Shown here piece after piece: positions 46,501-57,205 of a stretch of 64,000 nucleotides of DNA (the first letter of the stretch is position 1; every line of letters begins with the position of its first letter). The DNA is from Meloidogyne chitwoodi. Taxonomy: Eukaryota; Nematoda; Chromadorea; Rhabditida; Meloidogynidae. Location: contig JACZZP010000005.1 of NCBI GenBank assembly GCA_015183035.1, positions 992,001 through 1,056,000 on the forward strand, read 5' to 3'. The notes below the pieces were generated by a model, which saw only the letters and a program-made list of their open reading frames with translations, was not told the origin of the DNA and did no database searches. Made by a program: the position numbers and the translations under genes.

Positions 46501-48735
46501 AAATATAGGTAAAAAATAATTAAAAAATTCGCGCATGCCATTAAATTTAATTTATGGTTTTTTTTAATTACTATTTTAATGTTCTATTTAACTTAATAAA
46601 ATAATTTAAAATATTTTTATTTTAATTTTATAAAATAATTAATTATTACTCCTATATTTGATAAAAAAAATAAATTAAAAAATATTTAAATAAATAAATA
46701 TATTTAAAATTTACTAAATTTAATTTATTTACGTACTTTTTTAAATAATATTAATATTTCCTAGATGTTCTCTCACTTGTTATTCTCTCTCGGAATTACT
46801 GTATTTATTTACTTTTTAATTCTCATAACTATATAATTAATTGCTTATTCCCCTCTCTACTAAATTACAATTTCTCAAAAAATTAGATTAAAAATGAAAA
46901 TTAATTTTTTTAGGAAATTAATTCTAAAATATATAATAATCTTACTAAAAAATATAAATAAGAAAGGATTGTTGGGCAATGACGCAAAATTTTTGACGAA
47001 AACGTTAATAATAATTAATTAATTAAAATATATTTAATCTTTTTATTATTTATGGATGAATAATTTTAATATAAAAATTATATAAAATATAAATAGCTTA
47101 TAATTAAATTATTTTTAAATAGTCTTTTATATTTATATCTCTCTTACCTTTAGATAAATTAATTAAATTATTATTATTAATTGTTGTTTTATTAAGAATA
47201 TTTTCAATAGAATGACTTAATGGTTTTATTAATATTTGTTGTTGTTTATTTATTTCAGAAGAAGAATCTGTTTCTTTATTTTCTCTATTATTATTATTAA
47301 TTATTTCATTTCTTTGTTTTAAATATTTTTGTTTTTTTAAAAGTCTATTAATTCTTGAAGTGTTAGGCACGTTTTTTTGAGAACAAATTCCTCTAAAAAA
47401 TTAAAAATTAAAAAAAAATATTTTTTTAAACAACCTTTGAATTAAAATTTGTTGAATTTGTTGAGCAGAAATATTATTATTATTTTGATTTATTTTTTCA
47501 TTCCAAATAAGTAAAATATATTGACGAATAGCTTGAATAGAAATACGTGAACGAGGATTTCCACCAATCTGATTTAAAATAAAAATATTTAAAAAATAAT
47601 AAATAAATATATTTAAAGAAGATTAAATAGTACATATTTATATTTAAAATTTAATTTCTTTGAGTATTTAAATAATTATTATTATATATTTTTTAAATTA
47701 ACTTTTTAAAAAAATAAAAATAAATTTATTAAATATATCCATTAATTTAAAAAAATATATATCTCTTTTAAAAAACAAACTACCATTTTAATAAAAAAAT
47801 TTTTCGGCAATAAGCGGTAAAAACTCCCGCCGTGAATTTTACTAAAATTATTTTTAAATTGTCAAGGACTCTTTTTCCTTTTTTTTAATTTTAACAAATG
47901 CTCTCATTGTCTTTAAATTATTTTTTTTCTTCTAACGACTGTGAAAATTAAAAATAATGGTTATATATTTATTTTAATAGTTAGTGTTTATTACGAGGCA
48001 CACGGCTAATTTTATAAATATAAAAGATGGGCGCGAAGAGAAAATTTTATTTTAAATAATTGTTATAAATAATAGGAGAGATTTTGTTGAATAAATAAAT
48101 ATAAAAAAGAATATATTAATAATGTTTTTTGATTTATAAAATATTTTTTTTTAAATAAAATTTATTAAAAAAATTAAATATTTTTACCTGTCCGGGTGAA
48201 ATTGAACCAGTATCTTTAAAACTAAAAATAAATAAATTTGTTAAATTTTTGATAAAAAAAAGATAAAAAATATTAAAATATTAAATAATTGGGAAAAATA
48301 ATATTTTTAATATTTCTCCCAAATTAAAAAAAAAATAAAATAATTTAAAAAATATATTTACCGGTTTAAAATTTTAGAAACGGCTCCATGTGAAACTTTC
48401 AATTCTCTACTGATTTTACAAGGCCTAAAATAAAATAAAATATTTTGTTAAATAAAATTAAAAAAAAACAAACTTAACACCACTTCTAGCCATTTCTACA
48501 ATTTTAAGACGTTTTTCATTGGGTAATGGTCTTCCATTAATAAAAACACCTCCAAGTTGATTCATTCTCCCCTTTAATTTTTTTAAATTAAAAAAAAATT
48601 TCCTTAAATTCTTGCCTGGCCTAAAAAATTTTCAAAAGTAATTTTAGGACTTGATTGTTGTATATTTGATGAAATTGTTGAAGAATTTTTTGAACATTTT
48701 AAAGAATTTAAAGATTTATTATTTAATTTGTTCAT
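43591..48735 (-). CDS. pax-3: Pax3/7-type transcription factor (paired box plus homeobox)
   Basis: Nuclear DNA-binding protein. From ATG at 48735 a short Ser/Asn-rich start leads to the paired domain: [67 protein letters not shown] and [13 protein letters not shown]. After a 2.6-kb intron (44515-47147) comes a homeodomain: [46 protein letters not shown]. Ser at homeodomain position 50 is diagnostic of Pax. The paired domain plus full homeodomain points to Pax3/7 (C. elegans pax-3). The C-terminus is Asn/Ser/Pro-rich, ending [12 protein letters not shown]. The 44327-44575 stretch alone would start with a hydrophobic leader, but the real exon begins at the acceptor at 44515, so that leader is intronic. 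The first intron uses a GC donor. Confidence 0.9.
44515..47147 (-). other. 2.6-kb intron of the Pax gene
   Basis: Donor GTAAGA at 47147 and acceptor TTTTTACAG ending at 44515. The phase (one base carried, giving [10 protein letters not shown]) joins the paired-domain exon to the homeobox exon. It is far longer than other introns here apart from the transposon-filled ones, and contains no visible element, so it may hold enhancers. Confidence 0.75.
48572..48615 (-). other. 44-bp GC-AG intron in the paired box
   Basis: Donor GCAAGA follows ...FLGQ and acceptor ATTAAAG precedes GRMNQLGG. The join [10 protein letters not shown] matches the universally conserved start of the paired domain, so the GC donor is confirmed by homology. 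Confidence 0.88.
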
Positions 48736-50290
48736 TAATTTTTAAAATTTTAATTCTAATTTTTAAAAAGAAATATTTTAATAATATTTTAATAAAATTA
48801 AATTTATTTAAATTAAATAATAATTTAAAAGTCTATTTTCCTTATTAATTATTTTTAAAAAATTCTATAAATAATTAAAATAAAATAATTTAAAAAAATA
48901 TATATTTATTAAGTAATGATTTAAAAATTAAATAATTAAATTATTTTACTAGTTGCGGGAATATTTAAATAAAAATATATAAATAGCAAAAGAAATAAAG
49001 CGAACACCGTTGCATTATTTCTCCGCCCTTTATTTGCTAATTTATTAACCAATAAGAAAAGTAGTGTTGTTTTGAGGTAAGAAAAGATTAAAAAGAAAAT
49101 AAAAGGAATACTTTTTAAATTTTTTGTTAATTTTTAATTTTGATTATTTTAAGGAACGAGAAGATTAAGATATATTTATTTTTTTAAATTATAATTTTAA
49201 TTTTTAGATTTACTCCTAATTATATTTTAATTATTTTAATTTCTTCATTCTCATAATATTAAAATAAAATTATATTTTTTTAAATTACCAAAATATATGT
49301 ATATATTTAATTTAAAATAATTTTTTATCATTAAAAAAAATATATAAATGTAACAAAGAAATATCAAAAATATAGTTCGGCAATATTTTAAAAAAACTTC
49401 TTTTTTTTTTTCCTTTGAAAAAGATATCAAAATATATCAAAAATTAACAAAGTGTCCTTTTTCCAAAAGAAAATTTAAATATTTTTGAGGAAAATATTAT
49501 TAATATATTTATTTATAAAATAATTTAGCGTTAGGCAAAACTCATCAATCTCTAAATTTTTTGCCACTTTAATATAATTTACTTTTTTTTTCTTCTTTAA
49601 AAATATAATCCATTTCTAATAATTAAAAATAATAAAAGGGCAATAAAAAATAAGAGAAGACACTTCCTCCTTTTCCTCTCTCTCTCTCTCTAAAATATAT
49701 ATACTTAATTTTCAACTTCCGGTACCTCATCTTCTTCTTAATTTTTTTTAAATTCTCAGATTATTTTTTTATTTTATTAAAAATGTAACTTTACAATATT
49801 TTTTTTTAAATTAATAATAAATTATGTAAAATATTAAATTTTAATTTTTTGTTAATAAATTTTTAAAATTATTTAAAAAAAAATTCAAATTTTTTTTAAA
49901 TATTATTTAATCTAATAATATTAATTATTAATTTTTTTTTAATTATTAATGATTCAAAAAATAAATGAATTAATGTTAATTAACAAAAACAATAATAATA
50001 TTTTATATTTTTATTAATTAATTTACTATTTTTAATTAATTAATATAATTAAAAATATTAATTAAAAATAATATATGTATTTTTTATTTAAAATTTAATA
50101 AAAATAATTTTATTTAAAAATCTGTCAATAAATCTTTGTTTGTTTAAATGTATGTATAGGACTAATATTAGAAGGAGGGTCCGTTTTTGACTATTTACTT
50201 TTTTTTTAAAAAAAGAGAAAGCTTAGAGGTAAAATAAATCAATATAAAAATTCTTATATTTTCTTTAATAATATTTAATAAAAAAATAAT
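48736..50290. other. 1.55-kb divergent intergenic region
   Basis: Lies between the Pax gene (leftward) and a membrane-protein gene (rightward) and probably contains both promoters. A (CT)n microsatellite is at about 49676-49692. No coding feature. Confidence 0.5.
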
Positions 50291-51778
50291 ATGACAAAAG
50301 AACGTGATCCCTATAAATGTTTACGTTGTAGTAGTATTTCTGTTGGAATTTGGAATATTGTATGTTTATTTATTTAATTTAAAAAATAAATAAATATAAA
50401 ATAGTTTTAATAAATTATTTTTCTTTAATAAAAAATATAATAGGTATCTGTAAGTAAATATTTTATAATCTTCCTTCTCTCTGTATTTTAGAAAATTCCA
50501 TTCTTTTTATTTTTCCTCCTGAGGGTCTGTTGAGGAGAAAGTTTCATTCAAAAATATTTTATTTAAATTAATTTATTTTTTAATTTTAAAATTATAGATT
50601 TATTGTTTTATCCAATTTGGACTACTTGGTTGGCAAGTTCAAGTAGTTAAAGAATGGCAATGGCATTGGGAAAATCGTGAATTACCTGCTACTGGAGTGT
50701 TATTTTTAAATATTTAATTACATTTATTTTCTTTTAAATAATTTTAGTATAGATCAATATCAAGCAAGATTTCCAGGTCTTTATGCTATTTATACAGAAA
50801 CACCAGAAAGCAGAAAAATTAATGGTAGTATTAAAATATTATTTTATTAAAATATTTTATTAGGGTAACGATATACCCCAATTTATTATTTATTTAAAAA
50901 ATAATAATTATATTATTTAAAAAACAGCATTATTTGCTATAGTATTTATTTGTCTTGGTTTATCTTTTATTCATTTATTTACATCAATAGCTATGCTTTA
51001 TGGCTGTTTTAAAGTATTTATTTTATTTTAATTAATTAATTAAAATTAATATAATTTTATTTATTTAGTTATTAACAAATTGGATATTTCCTTGGTTTTT
51101 TACTTCAATTCCTTTAATTATATTTTGTAGTATTTATTCAATTCTTTGGTGGAGTGGAGATATATTTGCTGAACAATTAACTTTTTCTGTTTTTGAATTT
51201 ATTATTTCTTTATCTTTAAATGTAAATTTTTTTTAATTATTTTAAAAAATATTTTTAATAATCTAATATTTAGTTGTAATTACTCAATTCACTTAAATTA
51301 AGGATTGAGCCTTTTTGTTATAAAATAAATAAATAAAATTTAAAGTCTAACTATTAATAATAACATTTAATAAAAATAAAGATTAAAATAATTTTAAATA
51401 AATAATATATTTTAGGGTATTGGAGTTATTTTAGTATTTCTTTATTTTCAAAGACTTCGTGGAAAGCTTGTTTCTGAAAGAATTAATTGTAGAAATAATA
51501 GAAATAATATTTTAATTAATAAAAATAATTTTTCTACTAAAAAACGCAGAAATAAATTAAATAATAATGAAATAGATATTAATTCATTATTTAAATTAGA
51601 ATCTCAAATAAATTTAAATAAATTACCTCCCTGGATTAAAAAATTACCTGATAAACCAACAAAAGTTATTGAACGAAAATTAAAAAGAAAAGAGAAAAAA
51701 GAAGCTGAAATAATTATTAGAAGATTGCAACAAAAGAACAAAAAAATAATAAAAAATAAAAGAAAAGAAAAATTATAA
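50291..51778 (+). CDS. four-transmembrane protein, LAPTM-like layout
   Basis: About six exons, roughly 300 residues. The N-terminus MTKERDPYKCLRCSSISVGI has a Cys pair directly before the first membrane helix (IYCFIQFGLLGWQVQVV). A luminal loop follows (EWQWHWENRELPATGVIDQY), then three more hydrophobic segments: LFAIVFICLGLSFIHLFTSI, WFFTSIPLIIFCSIYSILWW and GIGVILVFLYFQ. The tail is long, basic and Lys/Arg-rich (ERKLKRKEKKEAEIIIRRLQ) and ends at TAA 51778. The Cys-x2-Cys at the cytosolic start and four helices recall LAPTM/DUF4728-like small membrane proteins, but there is no diagnostic motif, so the family is a guess. Exon junctions (ELPATGV-IDQY; SLSLN-GIGV) keep phase. Confidence 0.65.
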
Positions 51779-52101
51779 AAATATAAAATAATAAATTATA
51801 GCTTTACTTTTAAATTGTAAATTTTAAATATAATTTATTAATAAAATTTAAATAAAATAAATAATAATTAATTAATTAAAATAGTAAATATATATAATTT
51901 AATTTAATTAAAAGGAGGAGATTATTAATTTATTTAATACAAAATTCTTAGAATTATAATACCAATAAATTTTTTAATTTTTTTAATTTTTAATTTATTT
52001 ATTCGAAAATTTTAACAAATTAATAATATAAATAATTAATATTTTAAAATTTTAATAAAATTTAATCATTTATTTATCTTCAAAATAAAATTATTTAATT
52101 T
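51779..52101. other. intergenic between convergent genes
   Basis: About 320 AT-rich bases, presumably both 3' ends. Nothing else seen. Confidence 0.45.
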
Positions 52102-53201
52102 TTATTTTTGTTTATTCTCTTCCATCTTATTTTTCAAAATTGTAACAAATTTATCTTTATCTTCAACATTTTGTTTAATTAATATTAAATCTTCATTATT
52201 TAAATTTCTTTTCTTTCTATTTTTATTAAATATTGTTATTTTTCCTCCTGAACCTCCAACATTTTGAGTAATTTTAAATTCATTATGATTACCACCTTTA
52301 TTATGTTTTGAATGATTTTTATTATTATTATTCTCTTCTTCTTCTTCTTCTACTTCTTTTTCTTCATTTTCTTCTTCTTTTTCTTCATGTTCACCACTTT
52401 CTTTTTCCTCTATTTCTTCATTATTTTCTCTAATTTTGTAAATAATATTAAATATTTTTTTAATTTATATTTTTGTAAAATAAATAATTTAAAAAATTAT
52501 TTATTTATTTTAAATTAAATATATTTATATTACCTTTTTCTTCGATTTTTGTTTACAATCAAAATTGAACCATTTCCTTTTTTAACTGTTTGAGAAATAA
52601 CAAAAGTATTTTTATTATTTCCCCCTAATTTTTTTTCATTATTTTTTTTCCATCCTTTTTCTTCTTTTTTATTATTATTCTCTTCACAATTATTATTACA
52701 ATTATTTTCATCAAATCCTTCATCTAAATTTTTCTTATCTTCAATTTCTTTATTTTCTTCTTCTTCATTTACTTCATCATCTCCATTATCACTATTTTGC
52801 CAATTATTTTCTTCTTTATCTTCTTCATCATTTTTTTCATTAGAATTTATTTCAAATAAATGTTTATTATTTCCCCACCAAGGAAATGCTCTTTTTATGC
52901 GATTATTTATTTCATTATTTTGTAAATCATTTTCTTTTGTTTTTTTATTTAATAAAAATGTTGAAGTATCTTTTTAAATAAAATAATTATTTTTAATAAG
53001 ATTTTATTAAATATTTAAATTTTATAATTAGATTAGGATTTTTTATAAAAGTTAAAAAGAAGGTAATTTAAATTTAGTAATAAAAAGAAAAAATAAATTT
53101 ATTTATTTTATTTTGTAATTTTTAATAAAATTTTAATATAGTATATAACCTTGTATAATAAAAAACAAAACAAAAATATTAAATAATAATTTTTTAGACA
53201 T
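52102..53201 (-). CDS. secreted acidic protein with repeated C-terminal motif
   Basis: Three exons read leftwards from a signal peptide (MSKKLLFNIFVLFFIIQG). The mature start contains a dibasic site, NRIKR, followed by AFPWWGNNKHLFE. A long Asp/Glu/Asn-rich stretch comes next (EEDKEENNWQNSDNGDDEVN). Two copies of one module follow: GGNNKNTFVISQTVKKGNGS-ILIVNKNRRK and GGNHNEFKITQNVGGSGGKI-TIFNKNRKK. A third, weaker copy is LILIKQNVEDKDKFVTILKN. The shared pattern is F-x-I-x-Q-x-V-x4-G-x-I-x-I-x-N-K-N-R. The modules sit on either side of a Glu-rich spacer (EEKEEENEEKEVEEEEEE). No known family; a nematode-specific secreted protein is likely. Confidence 0.65.
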
Positions 53202-54052
53202 TTAAATTAATTTAATAATTAATTTAATTAATTAAAATAAATAAATAATTTAATAATAATTAATCTTTATTTCTCAAATCCTTCATTTTATATTCCAAAA
53301 ATTCATTTTATTTTTATTTAAATTTCTTTCAAAATTATTTTTTATTTGTTTGAACATTAGGCTTTTTACTCATTAAATTATTAATTTTAATTCGTCATTT
53401 AATTGAATGAGTAATAAATATTCTTCTATTAATTAATTTTAATTAAAGAGAAGGCAATAAATAAACTTTATTTGTTTTAATTTAAATTAAAACACAATTT
53501 AAAATTTAAAAAAATTAATGTTTTGATAATTTTTTCAAAACATTCAAAAAAAAGATATTAATTAAATTATATATACTATAATATATTTTATTATTATTAA
53601 TTTAGAAATTTTTAAATTTTATAAATTTATGCATTTAATATTAAAAACAAAAAATAAAAAAGTATTAGAAGGGAACAGCTAAATATACCGAAACAAGAAA
53701 TTCCCTAAAATTCCATAAACTTTCCCTAGACTTCCACTTAACAACATTAAACAATCATTAATAATTAATATTTATTTGTCAGCTTTATTAGTTTCGGTAC
53801 AAATTAATTTTAAATAAATATATAGAGGACTATTAATTCTTTTTAATAATTTTCTTTTTTTGGACGGTTTTCTAGTGAACCTAATCATCAAATCTTTTAA
53901 TAATTTTTCTTATATATTGATAATTATAATCTTTAATTTTTTCTGCAATTTTTTTAATTTTAAATTTTTCAAAATGCATTTTAATTATTGTTGCTCTGAT
54001 TTTTCTTTCCTTAAATATAAATTTTTTTCTTTAAATTCTTTAAGATTAAATT
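53202..54052. other. intergenic, nothing firm
   Basis: About 850 bases. On the minus strand, 53870-54040 has an open stretch (MHFEKFKIKKIAEKIKDYNY...) that could be a last exon of the next minus-strand gene, but its phase does not match the available donor. Confidence 0.35.
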
Positions 54053-56919
54053 TTAAAAAAATATAAAATTCTTTAAGTAAATATATGTTGTTTTATTTTT
54101 AAAAAATAAAAATTATTAAATTTAAATTAAATTACCTCTTCCGTAATCATTCCGTATAAAGCTTTTCCTTCACTTTCCATAATCTCAAATTTCTTCATAT
54201 TAACTCCAATATATAAAATATTATCTTCTTCACTAACTTTAATAATTTCAACATTAATTTTATTTTTTATATAATTTTTAATAATTTTATTAAATTCCTT
54301 TTTAAATATTTTAATATTTTTTATTTGAAGACATTTATTTAGTTTATTTTTAATTTCTTCAATAATAATAATATTGGGTACACCCCAGTTGACCGCAGGC
54401 CCAGTTGACCGCAGCCCAATTGACCGCAAGCCCAGTTGACCGCAGGCCCAGTTGACCGCAGCAATGGATATTATATACGGAGAATATCGCATAATTTTAA
54501 TGTTGAGTAAAAATTTAGGGGTCGCTTTAGTATATGGGGTCCGAGCTCAGAACATGTAATACATGTCATTCGATTCCTCTCGTAGAGCTGAGCACAAATA
54601 TAAAAGAATTTCTTACCGAAGATAAGTACTCGCCGAGTTACAGATCCTGAAACTTGCAAAACCATATGTAGGTCCAAGCTCATTTTGGAGAAAAAAGTAA
54701 ATATGTGTATGTTAGCTCATTCGAAAGAGCTCGTCGAGTAGAGTCGAACGACATCAAAAAAGTTTCCGGTCTCAACTATGACCCGAGATACAGACCCCCA
54801 AATATCGAAAAACCATAGGGGGGAGTAAGCTCATTTTGGGGTGAAAAATTTGATTATACAAATGATAGCTCATTCAAAAGAGCTTTTGAGACCTATCGAA
54901 TGGGACCAAAATCGTCTTGATTGAACGATTTTGAACAAAGTTATGAAGGATCGAAGTTTGCTGGAACCAAACTTGGACCTATTGGGAGTGTTTTATCACT
55001 TCTTCATTTGGGAGCCCATCTCTCGTTGGCTTTTGGTACATGCGTTATTCTACGGCGCAAATTACTACAAAATAATTAATTCAGTGATTAATTGGTAGAG
55101 GTTTCTTATGTTTTATGATAGGATTGATAGAAGAGCGACCTTGGACCTGCGGTCAACTGGGCTTGCGGTCAACTGGGCTGCGGTCAATTGGGCTGCGGTC
55201 AACTGGACCTGCGGTCAACTGGGCTTGCGGTCAACTGGGCTGCGGTCAACTGGGCTACGGTCAACTGGGCTGCGGTCAACTGGGCCACGGTCAACTGGCC
55301 TGCTCCCAATAATATTTAACCATTCTTCATATTTTTTATTAAAATATCCTAATTTTATAGATAAAGGTTTATATAATTCTAAAATTGCTCTTAAATTAAT
55401 TAATATATTTAAACGTTTATTAAAAGTATTATCTTCTTCATTGGATAAATTGTCATTTAATTCAACTTAAAAAATTAAAAAATTAAAGATATAATATGGT
55501 GGCCGAACCTTTCGTCAATGAACCTTTCGTCACTTAAGTCATATTTTTAAAAAACAAGCAGGCAATCCCTTAATTTTATGTAACTCGGTATATATTTAAT
55601 GTTGTAAAATGTAAGTGGTACCATTCGATTCAGCTCGACGAGATGAATCGAATAGTATGTCTTTTTTTCGCTGAAATGTTTTTTCAAAAAATAAAGTACT
55701 TGATTAAGATTCATGGATAAAGTCAAATGTTAGACAAAATCTGAGTTCAGATTCGTAATCTTCGCCCCAAATTACCCCTAGAAACATGTTTTCAGAATTA
55801 TTTAACTTTTTTTTCAATGGGATCTAGATTCTTTGGAATTTCCTGTTTGTTTTTTAAAATATTACTTAAGTGACGAAAGGTTTATTGACGAAAGGTATTG
55901 ACGAAAAGTTCATTGACAAAAGTATTGACGGAAAGTTCATTGACGAAAGGTCCGGGAACCTATAATATTTTTTTTTAATTTTTACTTAAAGGCAATAATT
56001 TGTTTTTTTCATTTTTTAATAATTTAAATAAATTATCTCCATTAATTTCATTAATCCCATTAAATTTTTTATATTTTTCAACAATTAAATTAATTGTTTT
56101 TAAAATAAATGTATTTTTTGATTTATTAAAAATAATTGTTATAATATTATGTAATCCATTTTTATAATTAATTAAAGTTTTAATAATATTAGTTATCATA
56201 ACTAAAAGCCAATTTTCTTCATTTATTCCAAATTTAAAAATAAATTTTTCTAAAAAATTATTAAAAATTAATTTAAATTATTTAAATATAATAACCTTTT
56301 GAAAATATTTTATTATTTCTTCAACACTTACTAATTTATTTTTAATTAATTCTTCTGATATTTTTTCATTTAAATCTAATTTTCTTTTTTCTAAATTAAA
56401 TTTATTCCAATTATTTTCTAAATTTATTTTTTTATAATAATTTATTTTATCATCAATTTGTTTTATATTTATTAATTTAGGTTGTTGTAAAATTGAAATA
56501 TTATAATAATAATTTTTATTATATTTTATTTCCTTATTAATTGAAATTAATTTTCTAATAATTTTCTTAAAAATAATAAAATATTAAAAATATTGTTAAT
56601 AAATTAATAATACCTGATTTTTATTAATTAAATTATTTAAAATAATTTCTATATGAAATTCAGCATTATTCTCATTAATTTCTTCATTTTTATTATTTTC
56701 AAATAAATAAATTTTATTTTCTAATTTACCTTCAATTATTTTATATTCTTCATTATTATCAATTTTATAATATAAAAAACATTTAAATATTGGTTTTTCA
56801 AAATTAAATTGACGATTATTTAAATAATTTTCATTAATTTTTAATTTAATATCAATTGACCAACAATAATAATTAATTAATAAAATATTAAATAAATAAA
56901 TTTTAATTAAAAAAAACAT
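54053..56919 (-). CDS. secreted helical protein interrupted by two inserted elements
   Basis: Function unknown. Starts at 56919 with a signal peptide (MFFLIKIYLFNILLINYYCW), then a Cys-poor, Asn/Lys/Ile-rich chain: NENYLNNRQFNFEKPIFKCF; KKIIRKLISINKEI; LSVE...IIKYFQK; NWLLVMITNIIKTLINYKNG; VELNDNLSNEEDNTFNKRL; YFNKKYEEWLNI. The next codons after WLNI are separated by a 932-bp element and continue as IIIEEIKNKLNKCLQIKNIK up to GMITEE. A second, 463-bp element lies in the preceding intron. One junction near 56250 fits only a weak donor (GTGTTG) or implies a frameshift. The 3' end at 54053 is provisional. With an exon broken by the element, the gene is either dead in this haplotype or spliced around the insertion. 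Confidence 0.5.
54376..55307. mobile_element. 932-bp fold-back element inserted in a coding exon
   Basis: The left arm (54376-54470) holds five units and the right arm (about 55140-55307) ten units, in inverted orientation, of a 15-16 bp repeat with core CAGTTGACCGCAGGCC. The ends are GGGTACACC and GCTCCC. A perfect 9-bp target-site duplication, AATAATATT, flanks it (54367-54375 and 55308-55316). The middle (54480-55130) is unique and more GC-rich and includes a segment at about 54965-55040 related to 35545-35610 in the 3.9-kb element. No transposase frame. The arms made of tandem repeats are a fold-back trait; the duplication size fits Merlin. Confidence 0.88.
55498..55960. mobile_element. 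463-bp inverted-repeat element in an intron
   Basis: Left end GGTGGCCGAACCTTTCGTCA with two CTTTCGTCA units, then CACTTAAGT. The right end is the inverted counterpart: ACTTAAGTGACGAAAGG followed by about six TGACGAAAGGTTCAT-like units, ending TCCGGGAACC. A perfect 8-bp target-site duplication, TATAATAT, flanks it (55490-55497 and 55961-55968). Removing it leaves a normal intron of about 50 bp in the minus-strand gene. Non-autonomous, no coding capacity. Confidence 0.88.
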
Positions 56920-57205
56920 TTTTTTAAATAAAATTAAGAGAGGAGAATTTTTTAAAATGGTAAATTTGAAAACGAAAGAGTGGTAATTTAAAAAAATAGG
57001 TATATATTTTAATGTTGGCAAATATATTTAATTTCTTAAAGTGCAAAATAAAAAAAATATTTATCAAATTATGTGTGATTCAAAATTATGAAATATTAAA
57101 AATTAATTTAATATTTTAAATAAATAAAAAAAATATATTTTAAATTTTATAAAGTTAAGAATTTTTAAATATTTTATTCAGTGTAAAAAATTTATTTATA
57201 AATAT

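Noticed and set aside
54376..55312. Repeated Cys-Gly-Gln-Leu-Gly / Leu-Arg-Ser-Thr-Gly frames
   Set aside because: They are translations of the tandem arms of the 932-bp fold-back element.
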